This document shows, in pieces, positions 15,517-24,794 of a stretch of DNA of 64,000 bases. The stretch spans positions 2,790,001 to 2,854,000 of the forward strand of contig NZ_CP117523.1 in the NCBI RefSeq assembly GCF_036812735.1, given 5' to 3'. Numbering within the stretch: the stretch's first letter is position 1; every line of letters starts with the position of its first letter. The notes below the pieces were generated by a model. The model saw nothing but the letters and a program-made list of their open reading frames with translations. It ran no database searches and was not told the DNA's origin. The DNA comes from Terrisporobacter glycolicus ATCC 14880 = DSM 1288 (GTDB lineage: Bacteria > Bacillota > Clostridia > Peptostreptococcales > Peptostreptococcaceae). A program made the translations under genes and the position numbers.

Positions 15517-18156
15517 TTATTTAATTTGGCTTTTTATAACCTCACTTGCATAACTTAAAGCTTCGTCTACTTTTGATATATCAGTTGCTCCAGCTTGTGC
15601 CATGTTTGGTCTTCCGCCACCTTTACCATTAGCTATTTTTGCAACTTCTCTTACAATATTTCCTGAGTGTATACCTTTTTCTATTACATCATTTGTTGCT
15701 GTAACAACAAAGTTTACTTTATTATCTACTACATTTGAAAGAACTACTACTCCACTTCCAACTTTATCTCTTAGAGAGTCTGCTGTTTCTTTTAAAGAAT
15801 TCATGTCTATTCCTTCAAATTTAGCACACAGTAAACTTACTCCAGACACATCAACTTTTGAATCTAATAAAGCATCAACTGATTGTAAATTTAATTTAGT
15901 TTTTGCATCTTGTAATTCCTTAGTTAAAGATTTATTTTCTTCTACTAAAGTATGAGCTCTTTGAACTAAATTATCTTCTTTTGTTTTTAAAGCTACACAT
16001 ATGTCATTTATTACTGTATCTCTGTTTGTTAAATATTCATAAACAGATTTACCAGTTATAGCTTCAATTCTCCTAACACCAGCTGCTACTCCTCCTTCAG
16101 ATAATATTTTAAATAATCCAACTTGAGAAGTATTGTTAAGGTGAGTTCCTCCACAAAGCTCTACTGAATAGTTGCCCATAGATACAACTCTTACCTCATT
16201 ACCATACTTTTCGCCAAAGAGTGCCATAGCTCCTTTTTCTTTTGCATCTTTTATATTCATAATTTCACAATTTATGTCTAATGCATCTAAAATAGCAGTA
16301 TTAACTTTTTCTTCTACTAATTTTAACTCTTCTTTTGATATTGGTTCAAAGTGAGTTACGTCAAATCTTAATCTTTCTGGAGTTACTAAAGAACCAGCTT
16401 GGTTAACATGATCACCTAGAACTTCTTTTAATGCTTCATGTAATAAGTGAGTTGCAGTATGGTTTCTTGCAGAGGCCATTCTTATTTCTTTGTCAACTTT
16501 TGATTCTAATTTATCACTTACACTTATTTTACCTTTTTTAACAAATCCTATGTGTTTTATAGTGTTGTTTGCACCTTTTTTAGTATCAACAACTTCAAAT
16601 ATAGTCTCTCCATTTTCTAATGTTCCTATATCTCCAGCTTGTCCTCCACCTTCTGCATAGAAAGCAGTTTTATTTAATACTACTACAGCTTTTTCACCTT
16701 CACATATAGTACTTACTACTTCATCACCTTTAACTATGGCAGTTACATTACCACATAGCTTTAAGTTTTGGTATCCATCAAATGTTGAAGCTATACTTTC
16801 ATCTAATGTTGATAGTGGATCTTCTTTCCAACCTTCGTCTTCCATAGCACCTCTATCAGCTCTAGCTCTTTGTCTTTGCGCTTCCATTTCTTTCTGGAAT
16901 CCATCTTCATCTATCTCAAAATCTTGTTCTTCAAGAATTTCCTGAGTCAAGTCCATAGGGAATCCATAAGTATCGTATAATTTAAATGATTTTTCCCCAC
17001 TTAAAATTTTTTCATTGTTTGCTTTTAATTCAGCTATATAAGAGTTTAATATTTCAACACCTTGGTCTAAAGTTTCGTTGAATTTTTCTTCTTCTATCTT
17101 AATTACTTTTTTAACATAGCTTTCTTTTTCTACTAATTCTGGATATGCTTCTCCACTTACTTTTTTAACTCTGTCAAATAGTACATATAAGAAGTCTTCT
17201 TTAATTCCTAATAATTTTCCATGACGAGCAGCTCTTCTAAGCAGTCTTCTAAGAACATATCCTCTTCCTTCATTTGAAGGTAATACACCATCAGCTATTA
17301 AGAAACTCATAGCTCTCATATGGTCAGTTATTATTCTTATAGATACATCATTTTTAGCATCTTCTCCATATTTAACATTTGCTAATTCTTCTATTCCTTC
17401 AATAATATATTTTATAGTATCTATTTCAAATATATTATCTACGTCTTGCATTATACAAGCCATTCTTTCAAGCCCCATACCAGTATCTATGTTTTTGTTA
17501 GCTAGTTCTGGATAAGTTCCATCTTCTTGTCTATCAAATTGAGTGAAAACTAAGTTCCAAAATTCTAAATATCTATCACAATCACATCCTGGTTTACAAT
17601 CTGCATTGTCACATCCGAATTTTTCACCTCTGTCAAAGTATATCTCTGAACAAGGTCCACATGGTCCAAGTCCTATCTCCCAGAAGTTGTCATCCTTTCC
17701 AAGTCTAACCATTCTTTCTTCTGGCACACCAATTTCTTTAACCCAATAATCATAAGCTTCATCATCGTTTAGATAAACAGTTACCCATAGTTTATCTTCT
17801 GGTATATGTAGATGTTCTGTTATAAATTCCCATGCCCATGTTATAGCTTCTGTTTTAAAGTAATCTCCAAATGAAAAGTTACCCATCATTTCAAAGAAAG
17901 TACCATGTCTAGCAGTTTTACCAACATTTTCTATATCACCTGTTCTTATACATTTTTGACAAGTAGACATTCTTTTACTTGGTGGTACTTCCACTCCTGA
18001 GAAATAATTTTTAAGTGGTGCCATACCTGAGTTTATAAGTAATAAACTTTTATCATTGTTTGGTATTAAAGATGCACTTTTACCTACATAATGTCCTTTT
18101 GATTCAAAGAACTCTAAAAATCTTTTTCTAATTTCATTAGCTCCTAAGTTTTGCAT
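15517..18156 (-). CDS. alaS: Alanyl-tRNA synthetase
   Basis: A class II aminoacyl-tRNA synthetase that charges tRNA-Ala. The length of 879 residues is normal. It has the N-terminal catalytic core (IRKRFLEFFESKGHYV, then RDFGTFFEMMGNFSFGDY-type motif read here as HGTFFEMMGNFSFGDY), the editing-domain zinc site with HTATHLLHEAL and CGGTHLNNT, and the C-Ala domain with GGGRPNMAQAG at the C terminus. The cysteine-rich CDNADCKPGCDCDRY insertion near residue 190 is common in clostridial AlaRS. An alanine-type T-box leader lies directly upstream. Confidence 0.98.
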   Translation of the reverse strand: MQNLGANEIRKRFLEFFESKGHYVGKSASLIPNNDKSLLLINSGMAPLKNYFSGVEVPPSKRMSTCQKCIRTGDIENVGKTARHGTFFEMMGNFSFGDYFKTEAITWAWEFITEHLHIPEDKLWVTVYLNDDEAYDYWVKEIGVPEERMVRLGKDDNFWEIGLGPCGPCSEIYFDRGEKFGCDNADCKPGCDCDRYLEFWNLVFTQFDRQEDGTYPELANKNIDTGMGLERMACIMQDVDNIFEIDTIKYIIEGIEELANVKYGEDAKNDVSIRIITDHMRAMSFLIADGVLPSNEGRGYVLRRLLRRAARHGKLLGIKEDFLYVLFDRVKKVSGEAYPELVEKESYVKKVIKIEEEKFNETLDQGVEILNSYIAELKANNEKILSGEKSFKLYDTYGFPMDLTQEILEEQDFEIDEDGFQKEMEAQRQRARADRGAMEDEGWKEDPLSTLDESIASTFDGYQNLKLCGNVTAIVKGDEVVSTICEGEKAVVVLNKTAFYAEGGGQAGDIGTLENGETIFEVVDTKKGANNTIKHIGFVKKGKISVSDKLESKVDKEIRMASARNHTATHLLHEALKEVLGDHVNQAGSLVTPERLRFDVTHFEPISKEELKLVEEKVNTAILDALDINCEIMNIKDAKEKGAMALFGEKYGNEVRVVSMGNYSVELCGGTHLNNTSQVGLFKILSEGGVAAGVRRIEAITGKSVYEYLTNRDTVINDICVALKTKEDNLVQRAHTLVEENKSLTKELQDAKTKLNLQSVDALLDSKVDVSGVSLLCAKFEGIDMNSLKETADSLRDKVGSGVVVLSNVVDNKVNFVVTATNDVIEKGIHSGNIVREVAKIANGKGGGRPNMAQAGATDISKVDEALSYASEVIKSQIK

Positions 18157-18293
18157 TAGCTTTACCTCCTATAAATTTATATCTTTTACTTTACAAATAA
18201 AATTTCCTATTTTTTCTATTATTTAAGTAATACAATATCTTACCCAAAATTAAATTAGTAAATATATTTTTGATTTACTTTGCTCAAAATAAA

Positions 18294-18545
18294 TTAAAAA
18301 ACCTCGCACCTATATAAAACTATATAGGGGCGAGGTATATTCGCGGTACCACCCTAATTATCATAATAAACATGATATCTTCGGAAAACCTTAGCTATAA
18401 CGTAACTACCGTCAATCTATACTTAATTTCCAGATTGATACTCCAAGACTGCTTCAAATATTCTATTCTAGGAGTTCTCACCATTTCTCCTTCTCTGTGA
18501 AGACCTTAAATATTTTACTACTTCTTTTCATTGTATTTAAATTAT
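18294..18545 (-). promoter_or_regulatory. T-box riboswitch leader of alaS (alanine specifier)
   Basis: The minus strand carries the T-box core AGGGTGGTACCGCG (18342-18355), which pairs with the tRNA acceptor end. A terminator hairpin (about 18301-18336) with a run of T follows. Stem I can be drawn from about 18535. Its specifier loop places GCA, an alanine codon, at 18450-18452, opposite an AGTA-containing strand. Uncharged tRNA-Ala would stabilise the antiterminator and allow alaS-ireB transcription. The T-box is firm; the specifier register is my fold by eye. Confidence 0.92.
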
Positions 18546-18605
18546 TTGTAAAATTATATTTTCTTATAGTAATTCTACTAAATTTTCAATTTATAATCAA
18601 GTCTA

Positions 18606-19694
18606 TTATAAACTTTTGTCTATAATTCCTCCTCCAACTACTTTGTCTCCTTGATACATTACAACAGATTGACCTTTAGTAATAGCTCTTTGAGGTTCGT
18701 CAAATACTATTCTTATTGAGTCTTTCCCGTTGTTGTATACTGTAGCTGGTGATGGTTTTGCAGAGTATCTAATTTTAGCTTCTACTCTAATTGGTTCTGT
18801 AATCTCATCTACTGCTATTAGATTAACATCCTTTGCAATTAATTCATTGTTGAATAAATCGTCATTTGATCCCAAGATTACTTCATTAGTTTGTGGGTTT
18901 ATATCAAGAACAAACATAGGTTTACCAAAAGCAATACCTAGTCCCTTTCTTTGTCCTATTGTGTAATAAATTATTCCTTTATGTCTTCCTAAAATATTAC
19001 CTTTAGTATCTACAAAGTTTCCTTCTTTAATACGTTTATTTGAATGTCTTTTTACATAGTTTGCATAATCATTATCTTTTACAAAACAAATTTCTTGGCT
19101 ATCAGGTTTGTTGTGAACGTCCATTCCCATTTCTTTTGCAATTTCTCTTACTCTATCTTTTTCATAATCTCCAATCGGAAGCAACGTATGCTCTAATTGC
19201 TCTTGTGTTAGATTATATAATGCATAAGTTTGATCCTTTTTATCAGTTACTGATTTAACTAAGTAATGTCTACCAGTTTCTTCGTCTTTTTCAATCTTAG
19301 CATAATGACCAGTTGCAACATAATCACAACCTAGTGCCATGGCTCTTCTGTATAAGTCGTCAAATTTTATATGCTTATTACATGCTATACAAGGGTTTGG
19401 TGTTCTTCCTTGTAAGTATTCATCAATAAAATAATCTATTACTTTTTCTTTAAATACATCTTTAAAATTTAATACGTAAAATGGTATGCCTATTTTGTCT
19501 GCAACAGCCCTTGCATCTTCTACTGCTGCCAGCGAACAACATCCACCGTCATTTTCTATTAAATCATATTCTTCATCGTCTTGCCATAATTTCATAGTAA
19601 CGCCGATTACTTCGTATCCTTGTTTTTTTAGTAGGTATGCAGCAACAGAACTATCTACCCCACCACTCATACCTATCATTACTCTTTTGCTCAT
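18606..19694 (-). CDS. mnmA: tRNA-specific 2-thiouridylase MnmA
   Basis: MnmA adds sulfur to U34 of Lys, Glu and Gln tRNAs. The length of 362 residues is normal. The ATP pyrophosphatase loop [15 protein letters not shown] is at the N terminus. The catalytic cysteines are in NPCIACN and in SQEICFV. The ribosome-binding site is GAGGTGAT. It lies downstream of iscU and iscS, which fits sulfur delivery from the cysteine desulfurase. Confidence 0.97.
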   Translation of the reverse strand: MSKRVMIGMSGGVDSSVAAYLLKKQGYEVIGVTMKLWQDDEEYDLIENDGGCCSLAAVEDARAVADKIGIPFYVLNFKDVFKEKVIDYFIDEYLQGRTPNPCIACNKHIKFDDLYRRAMALGCDYVATGHYAKIEKDEETGRHYLVKSVTDKKDQTYALYNLTQEQLEHTLLPIGDYEKDRVREIAKEMGMDVHNKPDSQEICFVKDNDYANYVKRHSNKRIKEGNFVDTKGNILGRHKGIIYYTIGQRKGLGIAFGKPMFVLDINPQTNEVILGSNDDLFNNELIAKDVNLIAVDEITEPIRVEAKIRYSAKPSPATVYNNGKDSIRIVFDEPQRAITKGQSVVMYQGDKVVGGGIIDKSL

Positions 19695-19790
19695 TTTCTA
19701 AATCACCTCATTCTCTATATTATATATACTTTAAAAGAATTTTAAAAGTATATTTTTAAATTCTCAAAATTTATTGCTTCTTTGACAAAA

Positions 19791-19823
19791 AAAATCTTTG
19801 AGATAAGTTACCCCAAAGATTTT
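19791..19823 (-). terminator. Intrinsic terminator after iscU
   Basis: A 10-bp stem (19791-19800 with 19814-19823) with a 13-nt loop and flanking A/T runs, directly after the iscU stop and before mnmA. It may only partly separate the isc genes from mnmA. Confidence 0.6.
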
Positions 19824-19835
19824 ATTTATTTTATA

Positions 19836-20279
19836 TTAGTCTTCTTCTATATCATGGTGATGATCATGATCATCGTCTATAACCACATCATCTAATTCTG
19901 GTATGTGTATATTATTTTTTTCTGCATAGTCTATTAATGCTGCCTTTATAGCTTGTTCTGCTAAAACTGAACAGTGCATTTTAACTGGTGGTAAACCATC
20001 TAGTGCTTCAGCAACAGCCTTATTAGTAATTGCTAAAGCTTCATGTATGCTTTTACCTTTTACCATTTCTGTAGCCATTGATGAAGAAGCTATAGCTGAA
20101 CCACATCCAAATGTTTGGAATTTAACATCCTTTATTATTTCATTTTCTATATCAAGAAAAATTTTCATTATGTCTCCACATTTAGCATTCCCAACTTCAC
20201 CTATTCCACTTGCATCTTCTATTTGTCCAACATTTCTTGGGTTTAAGAAATGATCCATTACTTTATCACTATATTGCAT
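19836..20279 (-). CDS. iscU: Fe-S cluster assembly scaffold (IscU/NifU N-terminal type)
   Basis: A 147-residue scaffold on which Fe-S clusters are built. The three ligand cysteines are visible in NAKCGDIMK, TFGCGSAIASSS and KMHCSVLAEQA. A histidine/aspartate-rich tail (DDDHDHHHDIEED) extends the usual length and may bind metal. It lies 44 bp after the cysteine desulfurase gene in the iscR-iscS-iscU order. Confidence 0.96.
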   Translation of the reverse strand: MQYSDKVMDHFLNPRNVGQIEDASGIGEVGNAKCGDIMKIFLDIENEIIKDVKFQTFGCGSAIASSSMATEMVKGKSIHEALAITNKAVAEALDGLPPVKMHCSVLAEQAIKAALIDYAEKNNIHIPELDDVVIDDDHDHHHDIEED

Positions 20280-20323
20280 AATCTTTTCCTCCTAATATTT
20301 TCTAATCTATCTATTTTAATTTA

Positions 20324-21517
20324 TTATTTATTTTGTTCTTTTAAATAAGTTTGATATAAAGGTGATAATCCTCTAAGTCTTTCTATTACTTTTGGAAGAT
20401 GTTCTAATATATAATCTATATCATCTTCAGTAGTAAAATCTCCAACAGTAAGTCTTAAAGAACCATGTGCCCATTCATGAGTTAATCCTATTGCCATTAA
20501 TACGTGAGATGGATCTAGAGAACCTGATGTACAAGCAGAACCACTTGAACCGGCTATTCCTACTTGATCTAATAACAGTAATATTCCTTCACCTTCTATA
20601 AATTCAAATGAGAAGTTTGCATTACCTGGTAGTCTATCAGTTCTATGACCATTTAATATTGTATGAGGTATTTTCTCTAATACACCTTCTATAAGTTTTT
20701 CTCTAAGTCTTGTTAATTCTGATATATGATGTTCCATATTTTCTTTAGCTATTTCTGCCGCTTTTCCATATCCTACTATTGCAGGTATATTTTCTGTACC
20801 AGCTCTTTTTCTCTTTTCTTGAGCTCCACCATGTATAAGATTGTGTATTCTTACACCTTTTTTCATATATAAAGAACCTATTCCTTTTGGTCCATATATT
20901 TTATGAGAAGACATACTCATTAAGTCAACATCTATATCTTTAACATCTACTGGTATATTACCAGCTGCTTGAACTGCATCTGTATGCATTAAAGCACCAT
21001 GTTCATGAGCTATTTTAGCTATTTCTTTTATAGGTTGTATAGTACCTATTTCATTGTTAGCATACATTATACTAACAAGTATAGTAGTATTTTTTATTTC
21101 TCTTTTTAATTGTTCTAAATCTACTTTTCCATTCTCATCAACATCTAGATACGTAACTTCAAATCCGTGTACTTTTTGTAAATATTCACAAGTATGAAGT
21201 ATAGCATGATGTTCTATTTTACTTGTTATTATATGATTCCCTTTATCTCTTCTTGCAAAGGCAGCTCCTTCTAAAGCCCAGTTATCACTTTCACTACCAC
21301 CATTTGTGAAATATATTTCACTTGCATCTGCATTAATAAGTGATGCTACTTGTTTTCTAGATTTATCTAAAGCCGTTTTTGCCTCTCTCCCAAATAAGTG
21401 GAAACTTGAAGCATTTCCAAAGTAATCAGTTAAATATGGCATCATTTCGTCTAATACTTCTTTTTTTACTGGAGTAGTAGCTGAATAATCCATGTATAGT
21501 CTTCTTTTTTCCATCAT
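20324..21517 (-). CDS. iscS: Cysteine desulfurase (IscS/NifS)
   Basis: A PLP-dependent enzyme that takes sulfur from cysteine for Fe-S clusters and tRNA thiolation. 397 residues. The PLP lysine is in SMSSHKIYGPKG, and the persulfide cysteine lies in a flexible loop, SGSACTSGSLDPSH. The N terminus MDYSATTPVKKEVL is typical. Two adjacent ATG codons follow AGGAGATG, so the start is uncertain by one residue. It begins 11 bp after iscR and belongs to one operon with iscR and iscU. Confidence 0.97.
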   Translation of the reverse strand: MMEKRRLYMDYSATTPVKKEVLDEMMPYLTDYFGNASSFHLFGREAKTALDKSRKQVASLINADASEIYFTNGGSESDNWALEGAAFARRDKGNHIITSKIEHHAILHTCEYLQKVHGFEVTYLDVDENGKVDLEQLKREIKNTTILVSIMYANNEIGTIQPIKEIAKIAHEHGALMHTDAVQAAGNIPVDVKDIDVDLMSMSSHKIYGPKGIGSLYMKKGVRIHNLIHGGAQEKRKRAGTENIPAIVGYGKAAEIAKENMEHHISELTRLREKLIEGVLEKIPHTILNGHRTDRLPGNANFSFEFIEGEGILLLLDQVGIAGSSGSACTSGSLDPSHVLMAIGLTHEWAHGSLRLTVGDFTTEDDIDYILEHLPKVIERLRGLSPLYQTYLKEQNK

Positions 21518-21528
21518 AAATTCATCTC

Positions 21529-21990
21529 CTATTTTTTATTATTCATTAGTTCTGTTATATCAAATTCTTTTATGTTATTCTTCTTATTGTAGTCATCAAC
21601 CATATCTTGTAGTGTAATGGAATTTAATACATCCTCAATTCCTTTTTTTAACTTTTCCCATACTAATTTGGTAGAACAATCATTTGAGTTTTCACATACT
21701 CCTTCTTCAATAATGCATTGAGATAGTGCTACTGGTCCCTCAAGTATAGCAAGTACATCACCTACAGTAACTTCATTAGGTGCTTTGTTAAGAAGATATC
21801 CGCCTTGTGCGCCTCTTACACTAGTTATTAATTTTGACTTCTTCAATGTAGAAAATATTTGTTCTAAATACTGCTCTGGTATTTTTTGTTTACTTGCAAT
21901 CATGTTTAAAGGCATAGGCCCTTCATTTACATGCAAAGATAATTCAAATATTGCCTTCAGTCCATATTTACCTTTAGTTGATAATTTCAT
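21529..21990 (-). CDS. iscR: Rrf2-family Fe-S cluster regulator (IscR-like)
   Basis: A 153-residue Rrf2-type winged-helix regulator. The N-terminal MKLSTKGKYGLKAIFEL and the recognition region SVRGAQGGYLL are typical. Cluster-ligand cysteines occur as SQCIIEEGVCENSNDCS in the middle. It is the first gene of the isc operon and probably senses Fe-S status and represses its own operon. The predicted promoter and a dyad lie just upstream. Confidence 0.93.
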   Translation of the reverse strand: MKLSTKGKYGLKAIFELSLHVNEGPMPLNMIASKQKIPEQYLEQIFSTLKKSKLITSVRGAQGGYLLNKAPNEVTVGDVLAILEGPVALSQCIIEEGVCENSNDCSTKLVWEKLKKGIEDVLNSITLQDMVDDYNKKNNIKEFDITELMNNKK

Positions 21991-22016
21991 TTTTTATCAC
22001 CCTCTGTGTCCATTAC

Positions 22017-22041
22017 AATTCATAGTAAACTTGTATGAATT
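22017..22041. promoter_or_regulatory. Dyad in the iscR leader, candidate Rrf2 operator
   Basis: An inverted repeat AATTCATA - 9 nt - TATGAATT lies just downstream of the predicted iscR promoter, across the expected transcription start. Its position fits repressor binding by IscR, but the motif was not matched to a known site. Confidence 0.4.
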
Positions 22042-22052
22042 ACTTTGATATC

Positions 22053-22081
22053 ATTGTATTATTTCCTACCATTTTTGTCAA
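22053..22081 (-). promoter_or_regulatory. Predicted SigA-type promoter of the isc operon
   Basis: On the minus strand TTGACA (22076-22081) and TACAAT (22053-22058) are separated by 17 bp, about 60 bp upstream of the iscR start. Confidence 0.75.
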
Positions 22082-22152
22082 GATTATTTCTGACTATTTT
22101 TATCGGAATTAATTTCTTAATTTAATGATAATTAATTTATACCCACAAATAA

Positions 22153-22186
22153 AAAAAGATAACTTGAAAATTCAAATTATCTTTTT
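22153..22186 (-). terminator. Intrinsic terminator after GNAT gene
   Basis: A 16-bp stem with one mismatch (22153-22168 with 22171-22186) and flanking A/T runs lies just past the stop of the gene ending at 22197. Confidence 0.75.
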
Positions 22187-22196
22187 ACAATTTTTT

Positions 22197-22970
22197 CTAT
22201 TTTCGATATATACTCCAATATCCAATTTGTTCAAATCCCAGCATTTTATAAATAGCACCTGCTGCTTCATTATCACAAAATAAACAAGGGATCCTATTTT
22301 CTTCTAGCAATTCATTACAAATCTTTATTAGGCATTTGGTAGCATAGCTTCTATTTCTATATTTAGGATGAGTTCCTACCCCTATAATCATAGCATTATG
22401 TCTATTTTCTGAAGTTGTTTTAGCCATAGAAACTATTTTTCCTTCTCTTTCTATACAGTAACCTCTTCCAGTTTTTAAACTAGACTTAATATTATCTACT
22501 GTTGTATCTTCAAATTCATCTATTTCTTCATACAATTTTACTATTTTATTTAAATTACCAAATCTAATTTTTCTAAGCTTAATATTATCTTCTATGTACG
22601 GAGGTAGTAGGTTTTTATTAATTAATTTAAAAATATTAACTTTTCTATATCTTCCTAGACAAATCTTTGTCTCTAATTTCTCCAGTGTTTGTGATTTTCC
22701 ACAGACCTCTTCACAACTACTTTCGTTTATAAATTCTGCGAAATCATCTACATCAAACTTATCATAAGCATAAAATATAATAAATTCAAAACATTTTAGT
22801 AAGATACCTTCAATTTCTCCTTCTTCATTTATTCCACCATAAATGCTAAAAAAATAACTATCATAGCCATATCTTTCAATATCACTTAATAAAAATATAT
22901 TCACTTCTTTTTCTTTATGCAAATATTCAATAACTTTCTTATGATAAGTACTATTTAGTCTTTGAATCAT
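22197..22970 (-). CDS. GNAT-family N-acetyltransferase
   Basis: A 257-residue protein whose C-terminal half is a GNAT fold. The acetyl-CoA loop reads VGTHPKYRNRSYATKCL and the end GAIYKMLGFEQIGYWSIY is typical. The N-terminal half (IEYLHKEKEVNIFLLSDIERYG) is an additional domain seen in two-domain GNAT proteins. The substrate is unknown. The ATG at 22970 follows GGGGGA with good spacing; the longer frame to 23060 lacks a ribosome-binding site. It stands alone on the minus strand between iscR and a plus-strand small gene. Confidence 0.88.
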   Translation of the reverse strand: MIQRLNSTYHKKVIEYLHKEKEVNIFLLSDIERYGYDSYFFSIYGGINEEGEIEGILLKCFEFIIFYAYDKFDVDDFAEFINESSCEEVCGKSQTLEKLETKICLGRYRKVNIFKLINKNLLPPYIEDNIKLRKIRFGNLNKIVKLYEEIDEFEDTTVDNIKSSLKTGRGYCIEREGKIVSMAKTTSENRHNAMIIGVGTHPKYRNRSYATKCLIKICNELLEENRIPCLFCDNEAAGAIYKMLGFEQIGYWSIYRK

Positions 22971-23193
22971 TAACATTCCCCCTGATATATAATTATCATT
23001 TATTAAAATTACTAAAAACTCCTCAATATTAATCATAAGTTTATTTAATCTCACTTGCAATTAAAAATTGTGCTTACTAATATATATAGTTAAATAATTA
23101 ATTTTTTATGATTTTTATTGGTAATCTTTTATAAGAATTTTAAATTATTTAAAACAGATAATAATCTTATAATATGTAAAAGGATGTGTAAAA

Positions 23194-23409
23194 ATGACTG
23201 ACAAAAAAAGACCTAGCACAAAAAAAATGAAAGATTATGAAAATGAGAAATTAGAAATAGCTAGTGAATTAGGAACAATTAATATGAATGATGTACAAGT
23301 AAATGTTAAAATAGCCGCCCAAGATGAAGCAAAATATAGCAGTAAAACTACTACAAAACAACATAATTTAAATAATCAAATGAAAACTACACCTCACGAA
23401 AAAGTATAG
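23194..23409 (+). CDS. Small hydrophilic protein, possibly spore-related, unknown
   Basis: A 71-residue protein with no membrane segment, rich in Lys, Asn, Gln and Thr. An AAAGGATG ribosome-binding site fits the ATG and a terminator follows. The segment NEKLEIASELG resembles the first conserved helix of alpha/beta-type small acid-soluble spore proteins, but the second conserved block of that family is not evident, so the resemblance may be chance. It is a lone plus-strand gene in a minus-strand block. The gene is likely real; the role is not established. Confidence 0.65.
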   Translation: MTDKKRPSTKKMKDYENEKLEIASELGTINMNDVQVNVKIAAQDEAKYSSKTTTKQHNLNNQMKTTPHEKV

Positions 23410-23430
23410 TTTAATGTTACTAACAAAATA

Positions 23431-23463
23431 AAAAACAAGTATACCATTGGTATACTTGTTTTT
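23431..23463. terminator. Bidirectional intrinsic terminator
   Basis: A perfect 15-bp stem (23431-23445 with 23449-23463) with A run before and T run after, between the convergent small gene and rarA. Confidence 0.9.
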
Positions 23464-24740
23464 TATTTTGATGTATTTTTAATTAATTTCCAATAATTTT
23501 CGAAAGAACTTTCATTTTTATTTTTACCATGCACATAATATTTTTTATCCTTTATCTCATCTGGTAAATACTGTTGCTCTACATAGTGATTTTCAAAGTT
23601 ATGTGGATATTTGTATTCAACACCCCTACCTAATTTTTTAGCTCCAGCGTAGTGAGCATCTTTTAAATGATCTGGGATTTCTCCAGTTTCAATATTATCC
23701 AAGTCATACAAAGCCATATCAATAGCATTTATGACTGAATTTGATTTTGGACATTGTGCCAAATATATAGTTGCTTGCGCAAGAGGTATACGCGCTTCTG
23801 GAAAACCTAATTGAAGTGCTGCTGAAACACAAGCCTCAGTTATAGTGATAGCCTGAGGCACTGCCAATCCAACATCTTCACTTGCAACACACAATAATCT
23901 TCTTGTTATAGACTGAAGATCGCCTGCTTTTATTAATCTTGCCAAATAATGAATTGCACCATCGGCATCAGATCCTCTTAATGATTTATGAAAAGCTGAC
24001 AATATGGAATATCCGTCATCTCCGCCTTTATCATAGTTTAGCATTTTTACAGAAGAGCAATTTATAACATCATCTAGAGTTACTTTCACTGAATTATTAA
24101 GAATATCTATTCCCACATTAAATACTAATTCTAATTTATTTAAAGCACTTCTCATATCACCATTACAAGTATCTGCAATATACTCCAAAGCCTTTTCTTG
24201 TATACTAATACTTTCATATGAATACAAACCTTTCATTTTGTTCACAGCTCTATTTAGACCTTTTAATATATCATTTTTTACAATAGGCTTAAATTCAAAT
24301 ATTGTACTTCTACTTAAAATAGCCTTATATACTACGAAGTATGGATTATCTGCAGTACTAGCTATCAATGTCACCGATCCATCTTCTATTACTTCTAATA
24401 AAGATTGTTGCTGCTTACGATTAAGAGCTTGTATTTCATCAAGCATTAAAAGTATACCGTTGTATGAAAACAAATCTTGTTTATTTACATCAATTACTTC
24501 TTTTATTTCTTTTACTCCACAATTGACAGCATTTAACTTTACATATTTTTTATTTGTACAATTTGCTACAATATTTGCAAGTGTTGTTTTACCCGTGCCT
24601 GGTGGACCATATAATATCATATTTGGAATAGTATTATTATCTAATAATTTATTTATAATTTTTCCTTTACCAATTATATGAGATTGTCCCACCATATCAT
24701 ATAAACTTTTAGGACGTAATTTATCTGCTAAAGGTTGCAC
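23463..24740 (-). CDS. rarA: Replication-associated recombination protein RarA (MgsA), AAA+ ATPase
   Basis: A clamp-loader-like AAA+ ATPase acting at stalled replication forks. About 425 residues. Walker A GPPGTGKTT, Walker B LLMLDEIQAL, and sensor and C-terminal tetramerisation regions (HYLARLIKAGD, YAGAKKLGRG) are present. The start is placed at the GTG at 24740, giving MQPLADKLRPKSL, which matches the usual RarA N terminus. It has AAGGAG 8 nt upstream; the GTG three codons earlier overlaps that site. Confidence 0.95.
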   Translation of the reverse strand: MQPLADKLRPKSLYDMVGQSHIIGKGKIINKLLDNNTIPNMILYGPPGTGKTTLANIVANCTNKKYVKLNAVNCGVKEIKEVIDVNKQDLFSYNGILLMLDEIQALNRKQQQSLLEVIEDGSVTLIASTADNPYFVVYKAILSRSTIFEFKPIVKNDILKGLNRAVNKMKGLYSYESISIQEKALEYIADTCNGDMRSALNKLELVFNVGIDILNNSVKVTLDDVINCSSVKMLNYDKGGDDGYSILSAFHKSLRGSDADGAIHYLARLIKAGDLQSITRRLLCVASEDVGLAVPQAITITEACVSAALQLGFPEARIPLAQATIYLAQCPKSNSVINAIDMALYDLDNIETGEIPDHLKDAHYAGAKKLGRGVEYKYPHNFENHYVEQQYLPDEIKDKKYYVHGKNKNESSFENYWKLIKNTSK

Positions 24741-24761
24741 ATCTTTCACTCCTTTATATGT

Positions 24762-24792
24762 AAAAAAGGTATCTTATAAAGATACCTTTTTT
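24762..24792 (-). terminator. Intrinsic terminator of codY
   Basis: A 14-bp perfect stem (24762-24775 with 24779-24792), 3-nt loop, with a run of T on the minus strand after the codY stop. Confidence 0.88.
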
Positions 24793-24794
24793 TA

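Noticed and set aside
15602-16945. Plus-strand ORFs opposite alaS
   Set aside because: Antisense shadows of a conserved gene with no independent signals.
22971-23060. Longer GNAT start
   Set aside because: No ribosome-binding site; GGGGGA is placed for the ATG at 22970.
24741-24749. RarA starting at the earlier GTG
   Set aside because: The AAAGGAG overlaps it, and the family N terminus matches the start at 24740.
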